Of a stretch of 64,000 bases of DNA, positions 1 through 8,101 are shown piece after piece; the first letter of the stretch is position 1; each line of letters opens with the position of its first letter. This DNA comes from Ruminococcus sp. JC304 (lineage in GTDB: Bacteria > Bacillota > Clostridia > Lachnospirales > Lachnospiraceae). Made by a program: the position numbers and the translations under genes. Location: positions 2,729,489 through 2,793,488 of the forward strand of contig HE978651.1 of NCBI GenBank assembly GCA_000285855.2, in the 5' to 3' direction. The notes under the pieces are model-generated. The model saw only the letters and a program-made list of their open reading frames with translations. It had not been told where the DNA came from and searched no databases.

Positions 1-36
1 AATACTATAATCTACATTTACAGGAGAATATTTCTT

Positions 37-705
37 ATGTCATTTATCAGTGCATTTGATGTAATGGGGCCGAACATGATTGGCCCTTCCAGTTCACATA
101 CCGCAGGTGCGGCACGTATTTCCTATCTTGCCCAGAAAATGATCGAGGGACCGTTAAAAAGGGCTGATTTTATTTTATACGGCTCCTTTGCAAAAACCTA
201 CCATGGTCACGGTACAGACCGTGCTCTGCTTGGGGGCATCATGGGCTTTTCCACAGATGATATGCGCATCCGGAATTCTTATGAGCTTGCACACGAAAAT
301 GGTCTGGAATTTTCTTTTACTCCAGATGAAACAGAAACAGACATTCATCCAAATACTGTAGATATCTGCATGGAAAACAAGAAAGGACAGAAAATGACTG
401 TCCGCGGTGAATCTCTGGGTGGCGGCAAGGTCCGTATCGTGGAGATCAACCATGTACAGGTAGACTTTACAGGCGAGTACAGTGCTGTGATCGTAATCCA
501 TCAGGATACCCCGGGGGTTGCAGCTTATATCACGAAATGTCTCAGTGACCGCAGGATCAACATTGCATTTATGCGCCTCTTCCGTGAAGGAAAGGGTGAC
601 ATTGCCTACACCATCGTAGAGTCTGACGGCAGACTTCCGGAGAATATAGTACCTGTGATCCGTGAAAACCCTAATATTCACGAAGTTATGATCGTACAGA
701 TGTAG
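37..705 (+). CDS. sdaAB: L-serine dehydratase, iron-sulfur-dependent, beta subunit
   Basis: This is the regulatory/beta chain of the two-subunit [4Fe-4S] L-serine ammonia-lyase, which converts L-serine to pyruvate and ammonia in the cytosol. The 222-aa protein opens with the family's signature GPSSSHTAGAAR (about residues 16-27). It ends with an ACT-like domain (about residues 148-222) containing a HQDTPGVAAYI stretch. The start follows AGGAG with good spacing. sdaAA follows after about 50 bp in the same direction, so the two form an operon. The length and split-gene layout match Firmicutes enzymes. Identification is firm. Confidence 0.95.
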   Translation: MSFISAFDVMGPNMIGPSSSHTAGAARISYLAQKMIEGPLKRADFILYGSFAKTYHGHGTDRALLGGIMGFSTDDMRIRNSYELAHENGLEFSFTPDETETDIHPNTVDICMENKKGQKMTVRGESLGGGKVRIVEINHVQVDFTGEYSAVIVIHQDTPGVAAYITKCLSDRRINIAFMRLFREGKGDIAYTIVESDGRLPENIVPVIRENPNIHEVMIVQM

Positions 706-715
706 AGAAAGGAGT

Positions 716-742
716 GTTACTGTGTACAGGTTAAACAGTAAC
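716..742 (+). promoter_or_regulatory. Hairpin between the Shine-Dalgarno and start codon of sdaAA
   Basis: GTTACTGT (716-723) pairs perfectly with ACAGTAAC (735-742) around an 11-nt loop. The only strong ribosome binding site before sdaAA, AAAGGAG at 708-714, is upstream of the hairpin, while the ATG is at 756. The hairpin would bring the site closer to the start, or could control translation. The same GTTACTGT/ACAGTAAC core occurs inside the ilvN terminator. Confidence 0.5.
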
Positions 743-755
743 GAAAATTTTTATT

Positions 756-1625
756 ATGGACTTTAAAAATGCACAGGAACTGATCGCACTCTGTGAAGAA
801 AGAAATCTTCCCATCTCAGAGATCATGCGGATCCGTGAAATTGAACTTGGGGAAACAACAGCAGAAACTGTGAAAGAAAAAATGACCAGAGTGCTTGAAA
901 TTATGCGGGAAGCTGCACGTTCTCCCATTGAAAAGCCGGTAAAATCCATGGGTGGTCTGATTGGCGGAGAAGCCCGAAAACTCAATATTCACTCTCAGGG
1001 AAAAAAGGGACTTTGCGGAGATCTTCTTCAAAAAGCCATCACTTATGCCATGGCAACACTGGAAACCAACGCTTCCATGGGACTGATCGTTGCCTCCCCC
1101 ACCGCCGGTTCTGCCGGAATCGTTCCCGGACTGATGCTTGCAATGCAGGAACATTATCATTTCTCTGATGACGAAATCATCCGGGCATTATTTAATGCAA
1201 GCGCCATTGGATATCTGGCAATGCGAAATGCCACAGTCGCAGGTGCTGTAGGCGGATGCCAGGCTGAGGTTGGTGTTGCTTCTGCCATGGCAGCTTCTGC
1301 TGCTGTGGAACTGATGGGCGGTACACCGAAAGAATGTACTTATGCCGCATCTACTGTTCTTATGAATATGCTGGGTCTGGTCTGTGACCCTGTGGGCGGT
1401 CTGGTAGAATATCCATGCCAGAACAGAAATGCAGCAGGTGTGGCCAACGCAGTTATCGCTGCTGAGATGGCTCTTGCCGGAATTCATCAGCTGATTCCTC
1501 TGGATGAAATGATACAGGCTATGTTTACAGTAGGCAGAAAGCTTCCTGCTGAACTGCGTGAAACTGCAATGGGCGGATGTGCTGTCACACCATCTGCATG
1601 TGAAGCATGTCATATGTGCAGTTAA
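756..1625 (+). CDS. sdaAA: L-serine dehydratase, iron-sulfur-dependent, alpha subunit
   Basis: This is the catalytic/alpha chain that binds the [4Fe-4S] cluster and performs the serine dehydration. The 289-aa protein has the family features: SMGLIVASPTAGSAGIVPG in the middle, a GGCQAEVGVASAMAA segment, LVCDPVGGLVE, and a C-terminal cysteine cluster (CEACHMC) that supplies cluster ligands together with the earlier Cys. The ATG at 756 has no good ribosome site directly before it. The nearest AAAGGAG is 41 nt upstream, across a hairpin. It is co-transcribed with sdaAB and closed by the terminator at about 1.7 kb. Confidence 0.95.
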   Translation: MDFKNAQELIALCEERNLPISEIMRIREIELGETTAETVKEKMTRVLEIMREAARSPIEKPVKSMGGLIGGEARKLNIHSQGKKGLCGDLLQKAITYAMATLETNASMGLIVASPTAGSAGIVPGLMLAMQEHYHFSDDEIIRALFNASAIGYLAMRNATVAGAVGGCQAEVGVASAMAASAAVELMGGTPKECTYAASTVLMNMLGLVCDPVGGLVEYPCQNRNAAGVANAVIAAEMALAGIHQLIPLDEMIQAMFTVGRKLPAELRETAMGGCAVTPSACEACHMCS

Positions 1626-1696
1626 CCTTCTGATAAACTGCAAAGCAGTTATTCGGTGTAAAGCCACAAAGCATTTTCCAAACACACTGCAGATAC

Positions 1697-1754
1697 AAAA
1701 AGACTGTCCCTGTATATACCCATTTTCTTCTGCGTATATACAGGACAGTCTTTT
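1697..1754. terminator. Bidirectional terminator between sdaAA and the YitT-like gene
   Basis: The left arm at 1697-1718 (AGACTGTCC core) pairs with the right arm at 1735-1754 (GGACAGTCT core) with one bulge. The stem is flanked by A-runs and T-runs. It lies between the convergent stop codons of sdaAA (+) and the membrane protein (-), so it can serve both. Confidence 0.8.
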
Positions 1755-1755
1755 A

Positions 1756-2418
1756 TTATTTATTGCATTTTTCCAGTATTTTAGATGTAAAGTGTGTGTC
1801 AAAAAACTGTACAAATGGTCCAAATCCAAATGCACCGACCAGGGTTCCAAGGCCTACTATACCACCTGACAGCCAGCATACAAGTGCACTGATTCCATCC
1901 GTAAAGACTCGGCACCAGAAATACGGAAACTTTGACCATCTGTCTGCCATGATCAGTGAAATGCTGTCATATGGTGCCACTCCCTGATTAGGCAACTGAT
2001 ACATAGAAATCCCAAGACTTGCAACAATCACTCCTATACATACTGTCACCACTCTCAGAACCATCTGTTCAGGTGCATTGATCACAGATGTCACAAGATT
2101 ATAGAAAAATGTAACAAAGTATCCCAGCAGCAACGCATTTACAATTGTCCCCACACCGATCAGTTTTCTTCCCCATATGATTTCTATGACAAAAAATCCC
2201 ACATTGAGCAAAATCACAAATCGGGGATATTCAATCCCTATACATTCTGCCAGTCCCATAGCCATTCCTGTAAAGGGATCATTTCCAAGCCCTGAAAGCT
2301 TAAAGATCGCAACTCCCAGTCCCAGAATAATATTTCCAACAAACATCACAAATACAAACTTCCAGTTTATTTTTTTATTCGTTCTCTCATTTCCTTTTTC
2401 TCCGTAAAATCGATTCAT
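1756..2418 (-). CDS. YczE/YyaS/YitT-family integral membrane protein
   Basis: This 220-aa, very hydrophobic protein has five to six predicted membrane segments. It starts after a short charged N-terminus (about residues 1-20) and has the glycine-rich run GNIILGLGVAIFKLSGLGNDPFTG typical of this family in two parts. The function of the family is not established. Members are often near transport or regulatory genes. No clear ribosome site precedes the ATG, and no other in-frame ATG exists before the first membrane segment. It is a single gene with convergent sdaAA on one side and RNase H upstream on the same strand. Confidence 0.8.
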   Translation of the reverse strand: MNRFYGEKGNERTNKKINWKFVFVMFVGNIILGLGVAIFKLSGLGNDPFTGMAMGLAECIGIEYPRFVILLNVGFFVIEIIWGRKLIGVGTIVNALLLGYFVTFFYNLVTSVINAPEQMVLRVVTVCIGVIVASLGISMYQLPNQGVAPYDSISLIMADRWSKFPYFWCRVFTDGISALVCWLSGGIVGLGTLVGAFGFGPFVQFFDTHFTSKILEKCNK

Positions 2419-2517
2419 TATATCAAGAAGTAAAGTACTTTACAACAATCTTTCCGGAAATAGCAACCAGAAATATTGTTAAAAAAGCCGCTGTTTTTTA
2501 TTTTTCCACTAAGATTT

Positions 2518-3174
2518 TTATATCCGTACTTCTTCATCCATTTTAAGCAACGCACTCTTAGCCAGCTGATCCGCTTCTTCATTGTAGTGATTGCCTGTAT
2601 GGGCTGCGATTTTACAAAAAGAAATCTTTATTTTCTTTCCTGCTTCCTGCATTTGGGCTGCGTATTTGCTGGTCAGTGGTGTTTTGGCTCTCCATACACC
2701 TGTTACCCATTTCTCTACCCCTTCATAATCATAGCGGATTTCCACAGCCGGATATTTGTTTTCTATAGCCCAGTTTACTGCAGTCATAGAACCAAGCATC
2801 TCCCCTGCCACATTCCGGATGGCAACTCCTGCAGGATTGCTTCCGCTACCTGATTTGCGGACTTCCTGTCCGTCCGGTGTAAGAATCACACAGCCAAAAG
2901 CATATCTGCCAATACTTTTTTCAAAACTTCCGTCCACATAGGCAATGACCATATTTTCAGGTACTTCCACGATTCCTGCCGCCTCTTTTGCTTTATCACC
3001 GGATACATTTCCTACTGTCTCCATGTTCAGAAAAGCCAATGCTTCCTCTTTCTCTGTAAATCCCCGAAACTCAGCTCCTGAATATCCGCTCACTGCCTTC
3101 TGGCACTCCGCCCATGTAGCAAAAAGTCCTGTTTTATGTCCCTTGCGTACTGCATATATTTTCTTCTTTGCCAT
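2518..3174 (-). CDS. rnhA: Ribonuclease H with N-terminal RNA/DNA-hybrid-binding (viroplasmin) domain
   Basis: This enzyme degrades the RNA strand of RNA-DNA hybrids. The N-terminal about 45 residues are a viroplasmin-like hybrid-binding domain (KIYAVRKGHKTGLFATW). The RNase H fold follows from about residue 75, with the acidic residues expected for catalysis: D in AYVDGSF, E in VAGEMLGS, D in IRYDYEG, and the late H and D in HTGNHYNEEADQLA. I use the ATG at 3174 because AGGAGG sits just upstream; a longer frame begins at 3255 without a ribosome site. The layout resembles eukaryotic-type RNase H1 and is common in Clostridia. Confidence 0.92.
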   Translation of the reverse strand: MAKKKIYAVRKGHKTGLFATWAECQKAVSGYSGAEFRGFTEKEEALAFLNMETVGNVSGDKAKEAAGIVEVPENMVIAYVDGSFEKSIGRYAFGCVILTPDGQEVRKSGSGSNPAGVAIRNVAGEMLGSMTAVNWAIENKYPAVEIRYDYEGVEKWVTGVWRAKTPLTSKYAAQMQEAGKKIKISFCKIAAHTGNHYNEEADQLAKSALLKMDEEVRI

Positions 3175-3247
3175 AAATCCTCCTGAATAATCCCTATTGT
3201 TAACTCGCATTACTTTACTGTTTTTATTAATACTATATAATGATACC

Positions 3248-3279
3248 AGGGTCAAAAGGTCAAAAAACCTTTTGACCCT
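3248..3279. promoter_or_regulatory. 13-bp perfect inverted repeat between divergent genes
   Basis: AGGGTCAAAAGGT (3248-3260) and ACCTTTTGACCCT (3267-3279) form a perfect stem with a 6-nt loop. It lies in the 317-bp gap between rnhA (-) and the MFS gene (+), where a divergent operator or a 5' leader hairpin is possible. No T-run follows on either strand, so a simple terminator is less likely. The rest of the gap is AT-rich. It has a possible -10 (TATAAT) near 3315 before the MFS gene and nothing else I recognise. Confidence 0.5.
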
Positions 3280-3491
3280 AACATCATATAATCTTTCTTT
3301 CTATCAGGCAAGTTATATAATGAAAATTTCTCAAGAAATCATAATAGTATAGGAATTTACAAAAAAATCAAAAGATAACGAAAGAAAAATAAAAAGATAT
3401 ATGATAAACTGTCTTTGCTGACCGATAAAAACAAATTTATATATGAATTCTATCGGCATCATATATTTCAGATAGGGGGATATCACATCGG

Positions 3492-4676
3492 ATGAAAACA
3501 AATTATAACAGAACATTACAGGCCTGTTTTATTGGATATGTAGTGCAGGCTATTGTCAACAACTTTGTTCCGCTACTGTTTCTTACATTCCAGAGCAGCT
3601 ACGGAATTTCTCTGCAGAAGATTACACTTCTGGTTACTTTTAATTTCGGAATCCAGCTTCTGGTAGATCTGGCATCCATCGGCTTTGTAGACAGAATTGG
3701 CTATCGCGCCTCCATGATCCTGGCACATGGGATGGCAGCAGCAGGGCTGATTCTTCTCACTGTATTGCCAGAATATCTGAGCAATCCATTTGCCGGACTT
3801 CTCATAGCAGTTATGGTCTATGCTATTGGCGGTGGTTTATTGGAGGTACTGGTAAGCCCTGTTGTGGAAGCCTGCCCTACAGACAATAAGGATAAAGCAA
3901 TGAGCCTTCTTCATTCCTTTTACTGCTGGGGACATGTGGGGGTGGTGCTTCTTTCTACGTTATTTTTCCGTATTTTCGGTATTTCAAACTGGAAATATAT
4001 GGCACTTGTATGGGCCTTGATTCCTGTTATAAATGGAATTCTTTTTACCAGGGTCCCATTTGCTCCGTTACTGGATGACGGAGAAAAAGGAATGACGGTG
4101 GCAGAGCTTTTTAAGAAAAAAATCTTCTGGATCCTGATGCTGATGATGCTCTGCGCCGGAGCCAGCGAACAGGCTGTAAGCCAGTGGGCCTCTACTCTGG
4201 CTGAGAAGAGTTTTGGAATTAACAAGACCATTGGAGATCTGGCAGGTCCTATGGCATTTGCAATTCTCATGGGAAGCTCCAGGGCATTTTACGGAAAATT
4301 CGGAGATAAGATCAATCTGGAACGCTTTATGCAGTACAGTGCCATTCTGTGCATGATTTCCTATCTGATGATTGCATTTATCCCTGTACCTGCGCTTGGG
4401 ATTCTTGGCTGTGCAGTCTGCGGTCTATCTGTTGGTATCATGTGGCCGGGAACCTTCAGTATGGCAGCCGCCTCTGTAAAGCGAGGCGGAACAGCCCTAT
4501 TTGCGCTTCTTGCCCTTGCAGGGGATGTAGGATGTTCTTCTGGACCAACTTACGTGGGGATGATCTCAGGAGTTCTGAACGATAACCTAAAACTTGGCAT
4601 CTTCGCAGCACTGGTCTTCCCTGCATTGATGATAGCAGGAATTAAGATGATCAGAAGACTGATAAAATACGATTGA
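3492..4676 (+). CDS. Major facilitator superfamily transporter
   Basis: The 394-aa protein has about twelve predicted membrane segments in two halves, split by a cytoplasmic loop near residues 195-210. A short basic motif (VDRIGYRAS) follows the second helix, as in MFS carriers, and a matching YGKFGDKI lies in the second half. The general topology resembles sugar/proton symporters of the FucP type, but the substrate cannot be read from the sequence. The start follows AGGGGG at 11-nt spacing. It is monocistronic, and the following promoter and T-box belong to ilvB. Confidence 0.85.
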   Translation: MKTNYNRTLQACFIGYVVQAIVNNFVPLLFLTFQSSYGISLQKITLLVTFNFGIQLLVDLASIGFVDRIGYRASMILAHGMAAAGLILLTVLPEYLSNPFAGLLIAVMVYAIGGGLLEVLVSPVVEACPTDNKDKAMSLLHSFYCWGHVGVVLLSTLFFRIFGISNWKYMALVWALIPVINGILFTRVPFAPLLDDGEKGMTVAELFKKKIFWILMLMMLCAGASEQAVSQWASTLAEKSFGINKTIGDLAGPMAFAILMGSSRAFYGKFGDKINLERFMQYSAILCMISYLMIAFIPVPALGILGCAVCGLSVGIMWPGTFSMAAASVKRGGTALFALLALAGDVGCSSGPTYVGMISGVLNDNLKLGIFAALVFPALMIAGIKMIRRLIKYD

Positions 4677-4733
4677 ATACATAAGTTTCCTTTTATTATT
4701 TATAAAGCTTTACATAATTACTACAAAACCCAG

Positions 4734-4763
4734 TTGACAATTCCCTCTCTCCAAATGTATAAT
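4734..4763 (+). promoter_or_regulatory. Sigma-A-type promoter of the ilvBN leader
   Basis: TTGACA at 4734-4739 and TATAAT at 4758-4763 match consensus exactly, with an 18-bp spacer. Transcription would start near 4770, just before the T-box leader. It is the best promoter match in the window. Confidence 0.8.
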
Positions 4764-4789
4764 GTAACCCAAGAAAACATTTGTCCACC

Positions 4790-5111
4790 CTATCCGGACA
4801 ATAAATATCTCTATCTATCAGCCAAATGCCATGACAGGGAGGAGTACACAACCCCGGGAAGCACAGAGAGGAAGCGGTCGGTGCGAGCTTTCGTGAACGA
4901 ATTGTAGAAGTAGCCCCCGAGCAGTGAACCAAACCGCATATCCCGTCTGATCCACAGATCTGAACAGACATGCCAAGTAGGCTTCAACGTCAGTTCCACG
5001 TTACAGGAACACAGTATATCAGTACTGACAAAGTGCAGAGCCAAACTCTGAATACAGGTGGTACCGCGGAAAATATTTTCGCCCTGGGCAAACAAGCCCA
5101 GGGCGTTTTTT
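4790..5111 (+). ncRNA. T-box riboswitch leader upstream of ilvB
   Basis: The T-box core GGTGGTACCGCGG is at 5057-5069. It is followed by a strong terminator (CGCCCTGGGC 5080-5089 paired with GCCCAGGGCG 5096-5105, then six T). Upstream are a stem I region with AGTA (specifier-loop side), CAGAGAGG and CGGTG motifs, a GTCTG/CAGAC stem, and a GTCAGT/ACTGAC stem. It senses an uncharged tRNA and prevents termination, so ilvBN should be induced when a cognate amino acid is short. The specifier should lie after GTGAA near 4928, but the codon there does not read cleanly as Ile, Leu or Val, so I do not assign the tRNA. Confidence 0.9.
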
Positions 5112-5230
5112 ACTATATTTTATTTATCATTTATCGCAGCAAACTATTTGCACTCACCTAAAACTCACCATCCCGCTTTCAGCAGAATCAGCACAGCGCC
5201 ATTCTGCTCCCCTGTATTTGCCAATACACA

Positions 5231-5427
5231 GCTCAGAAATTTATTTGTTTGGTATGCATTTGCAGGAGTCGTGTATATCTTAGTGCCTGGAAATCTGCGT
5301 TGTTCATAAAAATCTCACTGTCTGAGCGCAGCGAGTTTGAGATTTTTATGAACGCTTTTAGCAGATTTTCAGACACTTAGATATACTAGACTCCGAAACC
5401 GCACACCAAACAAATAAATTTCTGAGC
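5231..5427. repeat. 197-bp near-perfect palindrome (fold-back element) in the ilvB leader
   Basis: The outer 23 bp at 5231-5253 and 5405-5427 are perfect inverted copies (GCTCAGAAATTTATTTG core). The arms continue inward with few mismatches. Examples are GAGTC.../...GACTC, ATATCT/AGATAT, AAATCTGC/GCAGATTT, and GTTCATAAAAATCTCA with TGAGATTTTTATGAAC. The centre at about 5322-5334 reads TGAGCGCAGCGAG. No coding sequence lies in 5112-5458. A smaller GCAGAAT/ATTCTGC pair is at about 5182-5207. It lies between the T-box terminator and ilvB, so it would form a very long hairpin in the ilvBN mRNA. Confidence 0.8.
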
Positions 5428-5458
5428 GTCCCATATACAACCAAAAGGAGGTCCCCAT

Positions 5459-7177
5459 ATGAAACAAATATCCGGCAACAAACTCTTAGTCAAAGCCTTA
5501 AAAGAAGAAGGCGTAGAATACCTCTTCGGCTACCCCGGAGCCTGTACTATCGACATCAGTGATGAACTCTACAAACAGGACGACGTCAAAATTATCCTCC
5601 CCCGTCACGAACAGGCCCTTGTCCACGAAGCAGACGCCTATGCCAGAACCACCGGCAAAGTCGGCGTATGTCTGGTAACCAGCGGCCCCGGCGCAACCAA
5701 CCTTGTAACAGGACTTGCAACCGCCAACTATGACAGCGTACCTCTTGTATGCTTCACCGGACAGGTAGCCCGCCACCTGATCGGCAACGATGCATTCCAG
5801 GAAGTAGACATCGTAGGAATCACCAGAAGCATCACCAAATACGGCGTTACTGTCCGCAGACGTGAAGACCTTGGCAGAATTATCAAAGAAGCCTTCTATA
5901 TTGCCCGCACCGGCCGTCCGGGACCTGTCCTCATCGACCTTCCAAAGGACGTCATGGCAGAACTTGGCAGCGCAGAATATCCTAAAAATGTAAACATCCG
6001 CGGTTACAAACCAAACACAGATGTCCACATCGGCCAGCTCAAACGTGCCATCAAACTTTTAAATAAAGCAAAACGTCCCTTATTCCTGGCCGGCGGCGGT
6101 GTAGTAATCTCCCGCGCCCACGAAATCTTCCGTGAAGTAGTAGAAAAAACAAAGGTACCAGTTGTCACAACTGTAATGGGAAAAGGCTCCCTCCCTACAG
6201 ACCACCCGCTCTATATCGGAAATCTTGGTATGCATGGTGCCTATGCAGCAAACATGGCAGTCAGCAACTGCGATGTGCTTTTCTCCATCGGAACCCGATT
6301 CAATGACCGAATCACCGGAAAGCTTCATGAATTTGCACCACATGCCCAGATTATCCACATTGACATTGATACTGCATCCATTTCCAGAAATATTCAGGTG
6401 GATATCCCCATTGTTGCTGATGCAAAAGAAGCTATCACAAAGATGAGTGAATATGTACAGGAATGTCCTACCGGCAAATGGCTTGAACAAATCCAGGCAT
6501 GGAAAGAAGAACATCCGTTGAAAATGCGTCCAAACGATGTGTTAAGTCCCATGGATATTCTGAAAGAGATCAATGAACAGTTTGAAAACAGCATTATCGT
6601 AACAGATGTAGGACAGCATCAGATGCTTGTTTCCCAATATGCAGAAATCACAGAGGGTAAGCAGATGATCATGTCCGGTGGTCTGGGAACCATGGGCTAT
6701 GGTCTTCCGGGCGGTATCGGAGCCAAAATCGGAAATCCTGACAGACCGGTCATCGTTATCTCAGGTGACGGCGGTGTACAGATGAACATTCAGGAGCTTG
6801 CAACTGCAGTTCTGGAAGAGCTTCCTGTTATACTGTGTATCTTTAACAATGAATATCTTGGAATGGTACGCCAGTGGCAGAAGCTTTTCTACGGCAAGCG
6901 CTATGCCATGACCAACCTGCGTGCAGGAGCACTTTCCCGCCGCACTGAAGGTATGGAATATCCACAGTACACCCCGGATTTCATTAAACTTGCAGAGAGC
7001 TACAGAGCAAAGGGAATCCGTGTCACAAAGAAAGAGGAAATTGCGGCAGCCTTTGAGGAAGCCAAAAAGAATACAAAGGCACCTACAGTAATCGAATTCA
7101 TCATTGACCCTGAGGAAATGGTTTATCCTATGATCAAACCAGGCGGAACTCTGGAAGATATGATTATGGACTGTTGA
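5459..7177 (+). CDS. ilvB: Acetolactate synthase, large (catalytic) subunit
   Basis: This ThDP enzyme condenses two pyruvates to acetolactate, or pyruvate plus 2-oxobutyrate to acetohydroxybutyrate, the first common step of branched-chain amino-acid synthesis. The 572-aa protein has full family length. The catalytic Glu is E51 (RHEQALVHEADAYAR), and a ThDP/Mg motif begins GDGGVQMN and ends FNNEYLGM near residues 437-470. The ribosome site AAAGGAGG lies 8-9 nt before the ATG. The small subunit follows, overlapping only if its first ATG is used. About the first 250 codons strongly favour C-ending codons, unlike the rest. Confidence 0.96.
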   Translation: MKQISGNKLLVKALKEEGVEYLFGYPGACTIDISDELYKQDDVKIILPRHEQALVHEADAYARTTGKVGVCLVTSGPGATNLVTGLATANYDSVPLVCFTGQVARHLIGNDAFQEVDIVGITRSITKYGVTVRRREDLGRIIKEAFYIARTGRPGPVLIDLPKDVMAELGSAEYPKNVNIRGYKPNTDVHIGQLKRAIKLLNKAKRPLFLAGGGVVISRAHEIFREVVEKTKVPVVTTVMGKGSLPTDHPLYIGNLGMHGAYAANMAVSNCDVLFSIGTRFNDRITGKLHEFAPHAQIIHIDIDTASISRNIQVDIPIVADAKEAITKMSEYVQECPTGKWLEQIQAWKEEHPLKMRPNDVLSPMDILKEINEQFENSIIVTDVGQHQMLVSQYAEITEGKQMIMSGGLGTMGYGLPGGIGAKIGNPDRPVIVISGDGGVQMNIQELATAVLEELPVILCIFNNEYLGMVRQWQKLFYGKRYAMTNLRAGALSRRTEGMEYPQYTPDFIKLAESYRAKGIRVTKKEEIAAAFEEAKKNTKAPTVIEFIIDPEEMVYPMIKPGGTLEDMIMDC

Positions 7178-7194
7178 TCAGGAGGAATATTATT

Positions 7195-7704
7195 ATGGAT
7201 AAAGGAATGAAAAAAAGATGGATTTCTCTCTATGTTGAGAACCAGGTAGGTGTTCTGTCCAAAATTTCCGGTCTTTTTTCCGGAAAATGTTATAACCTGG
7301 ACAGTCTTACAGTAGGAACAACAGAAGACCCTACCGTATCCCGAATGACGATCGCAACTGTCAGTGATGACGAAACTTTTGAACAGATTAAAAAGCAGTT
7401 AAACCGTATGATTGAGGTGATTAAGGTTATTGACTTCACCGACGTATTTGTCCGCATGAAGGAGATTCTGTATATTAAGGTTTTCAACTGCTCCAAAGAA
7501 GATAAGGTTGAGCTATTTCAGATTGCCGAAACCTTCAAAGCAAAGGTCATTGACTACGGCAAAGACAGCCTGCTTCTGGAATTTGTCCAAACAGCAACCA
7601 AGAATGATGCAGTAGTGAAACTAATCAAGGAAGAATTCCACAGAATTGAAGTGGTGCGTGGAGGAAGTGTAGGAATTGAGTCTATCAGTATGATGGAACG
7701 TTAA
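7195..7704 (+). CDS. ilvN: Acetolactate synthase, small (regulatory) subunit
   Basis: The 169-aa regulatory partner of IlvB activates it and confers valine feedback control. An N-terminal ACT domain (RWISLYVENQVGVLSKISGLF) covers about residues 6-80, and a C-terminal domain follows to about residue 165. The ATG at 7195 follows AGGAGG. An earlier ATG at 7174 overlaps ilvB but has no ribosome site. It is co-transcribed with ilvB and ended by the hairpin at 7727-7777. Identification is firm. Confidence 0.94.
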   Translation: MDKGMKKRWISLYVENQVGVLSKISGLFSGKCYNLDSLTVGTTEDPTVSRMTIATVSDDETFEQIKKQLNRMIEVIKVIDFTDVFVRMKEILYIKVFNCSKEDKVELFQIAETFKAKVIDYGKDSLLLEFVQTATKNDAVVKLIKEEFHRIEVVRGGSVGIESISMMER

Positions 7705-7726
7705 ATCTCACTATCAATCATTTCTT

Positions 7727-7777
7727 ACAGGATATAGAGTTACTGTGAACGGAGTGAACAGTAACTCTATATCCTGT
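7727..7777 (+). terminator. Strong hairpin terminator after ilvN
   Basis: A perfect 20-bp stem (7727-7746 with 7758-7777; core GATATAGAGTTACTGT) has an 11-nt loop GAACGGAGTGA. It is followed by ATTTATTTT, a moderate T-rich tail. Its top part carries the GTTACTGT/ACAGTAAC core also seen at 716-742. Confidence 0.75.
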
Positions 7778-8101
7778 ATTTATTTTCAAACATGCTATAA
7801 AACATTGCAGTTTTTTATCAAATGTGTTATTGTTTACGGGAGCGTTATTCGGAAGAAAATGCATCTGTTTTCCACATCTGGCAGTCTGGTGGAGCAAATC
7901 ATCCACTTCGCAGTCTGGTTAAATTTGTGAGGCGACCTGTAAGGCGTCTACACACTGGAAATTTTTACCGGAAGATATTTCTTATTTCATATCTTTTTAT
8001 TCTGATGCAGATTTTTCAAAACGCTTAATCCCCATACTCTAAACTGTCTGAAAAGCAGGGGACGCATTGCGCCGTTTTATCAGACCAAAAGGAGAATTTA
8101 T
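7778..8101 (+). other. Non-coding leader of the ECF S-component gene
   Basis: I find no open frame worth calling in these 324 bases. There is a direct repeat of GCAGTCTGGT (about 7880 and 7911). GTGGA and TCCAC lie between the copies as an inverted pair. Close to the gene, TCTGAAAA and TTTTATCAGA (about 8046-8086) form a stem around a GC-rich loop. The region may be a structured leader. It does not match the conserved cores of the TPP, FMN, cobalamin or lysine riboswitches that I can recognise. Confidence 0.35.

Noticed and set aside
1188-1850. 220-aa minus-strand frame
   Set aside because: It is antisense to sdaAA and the convergent terminator.
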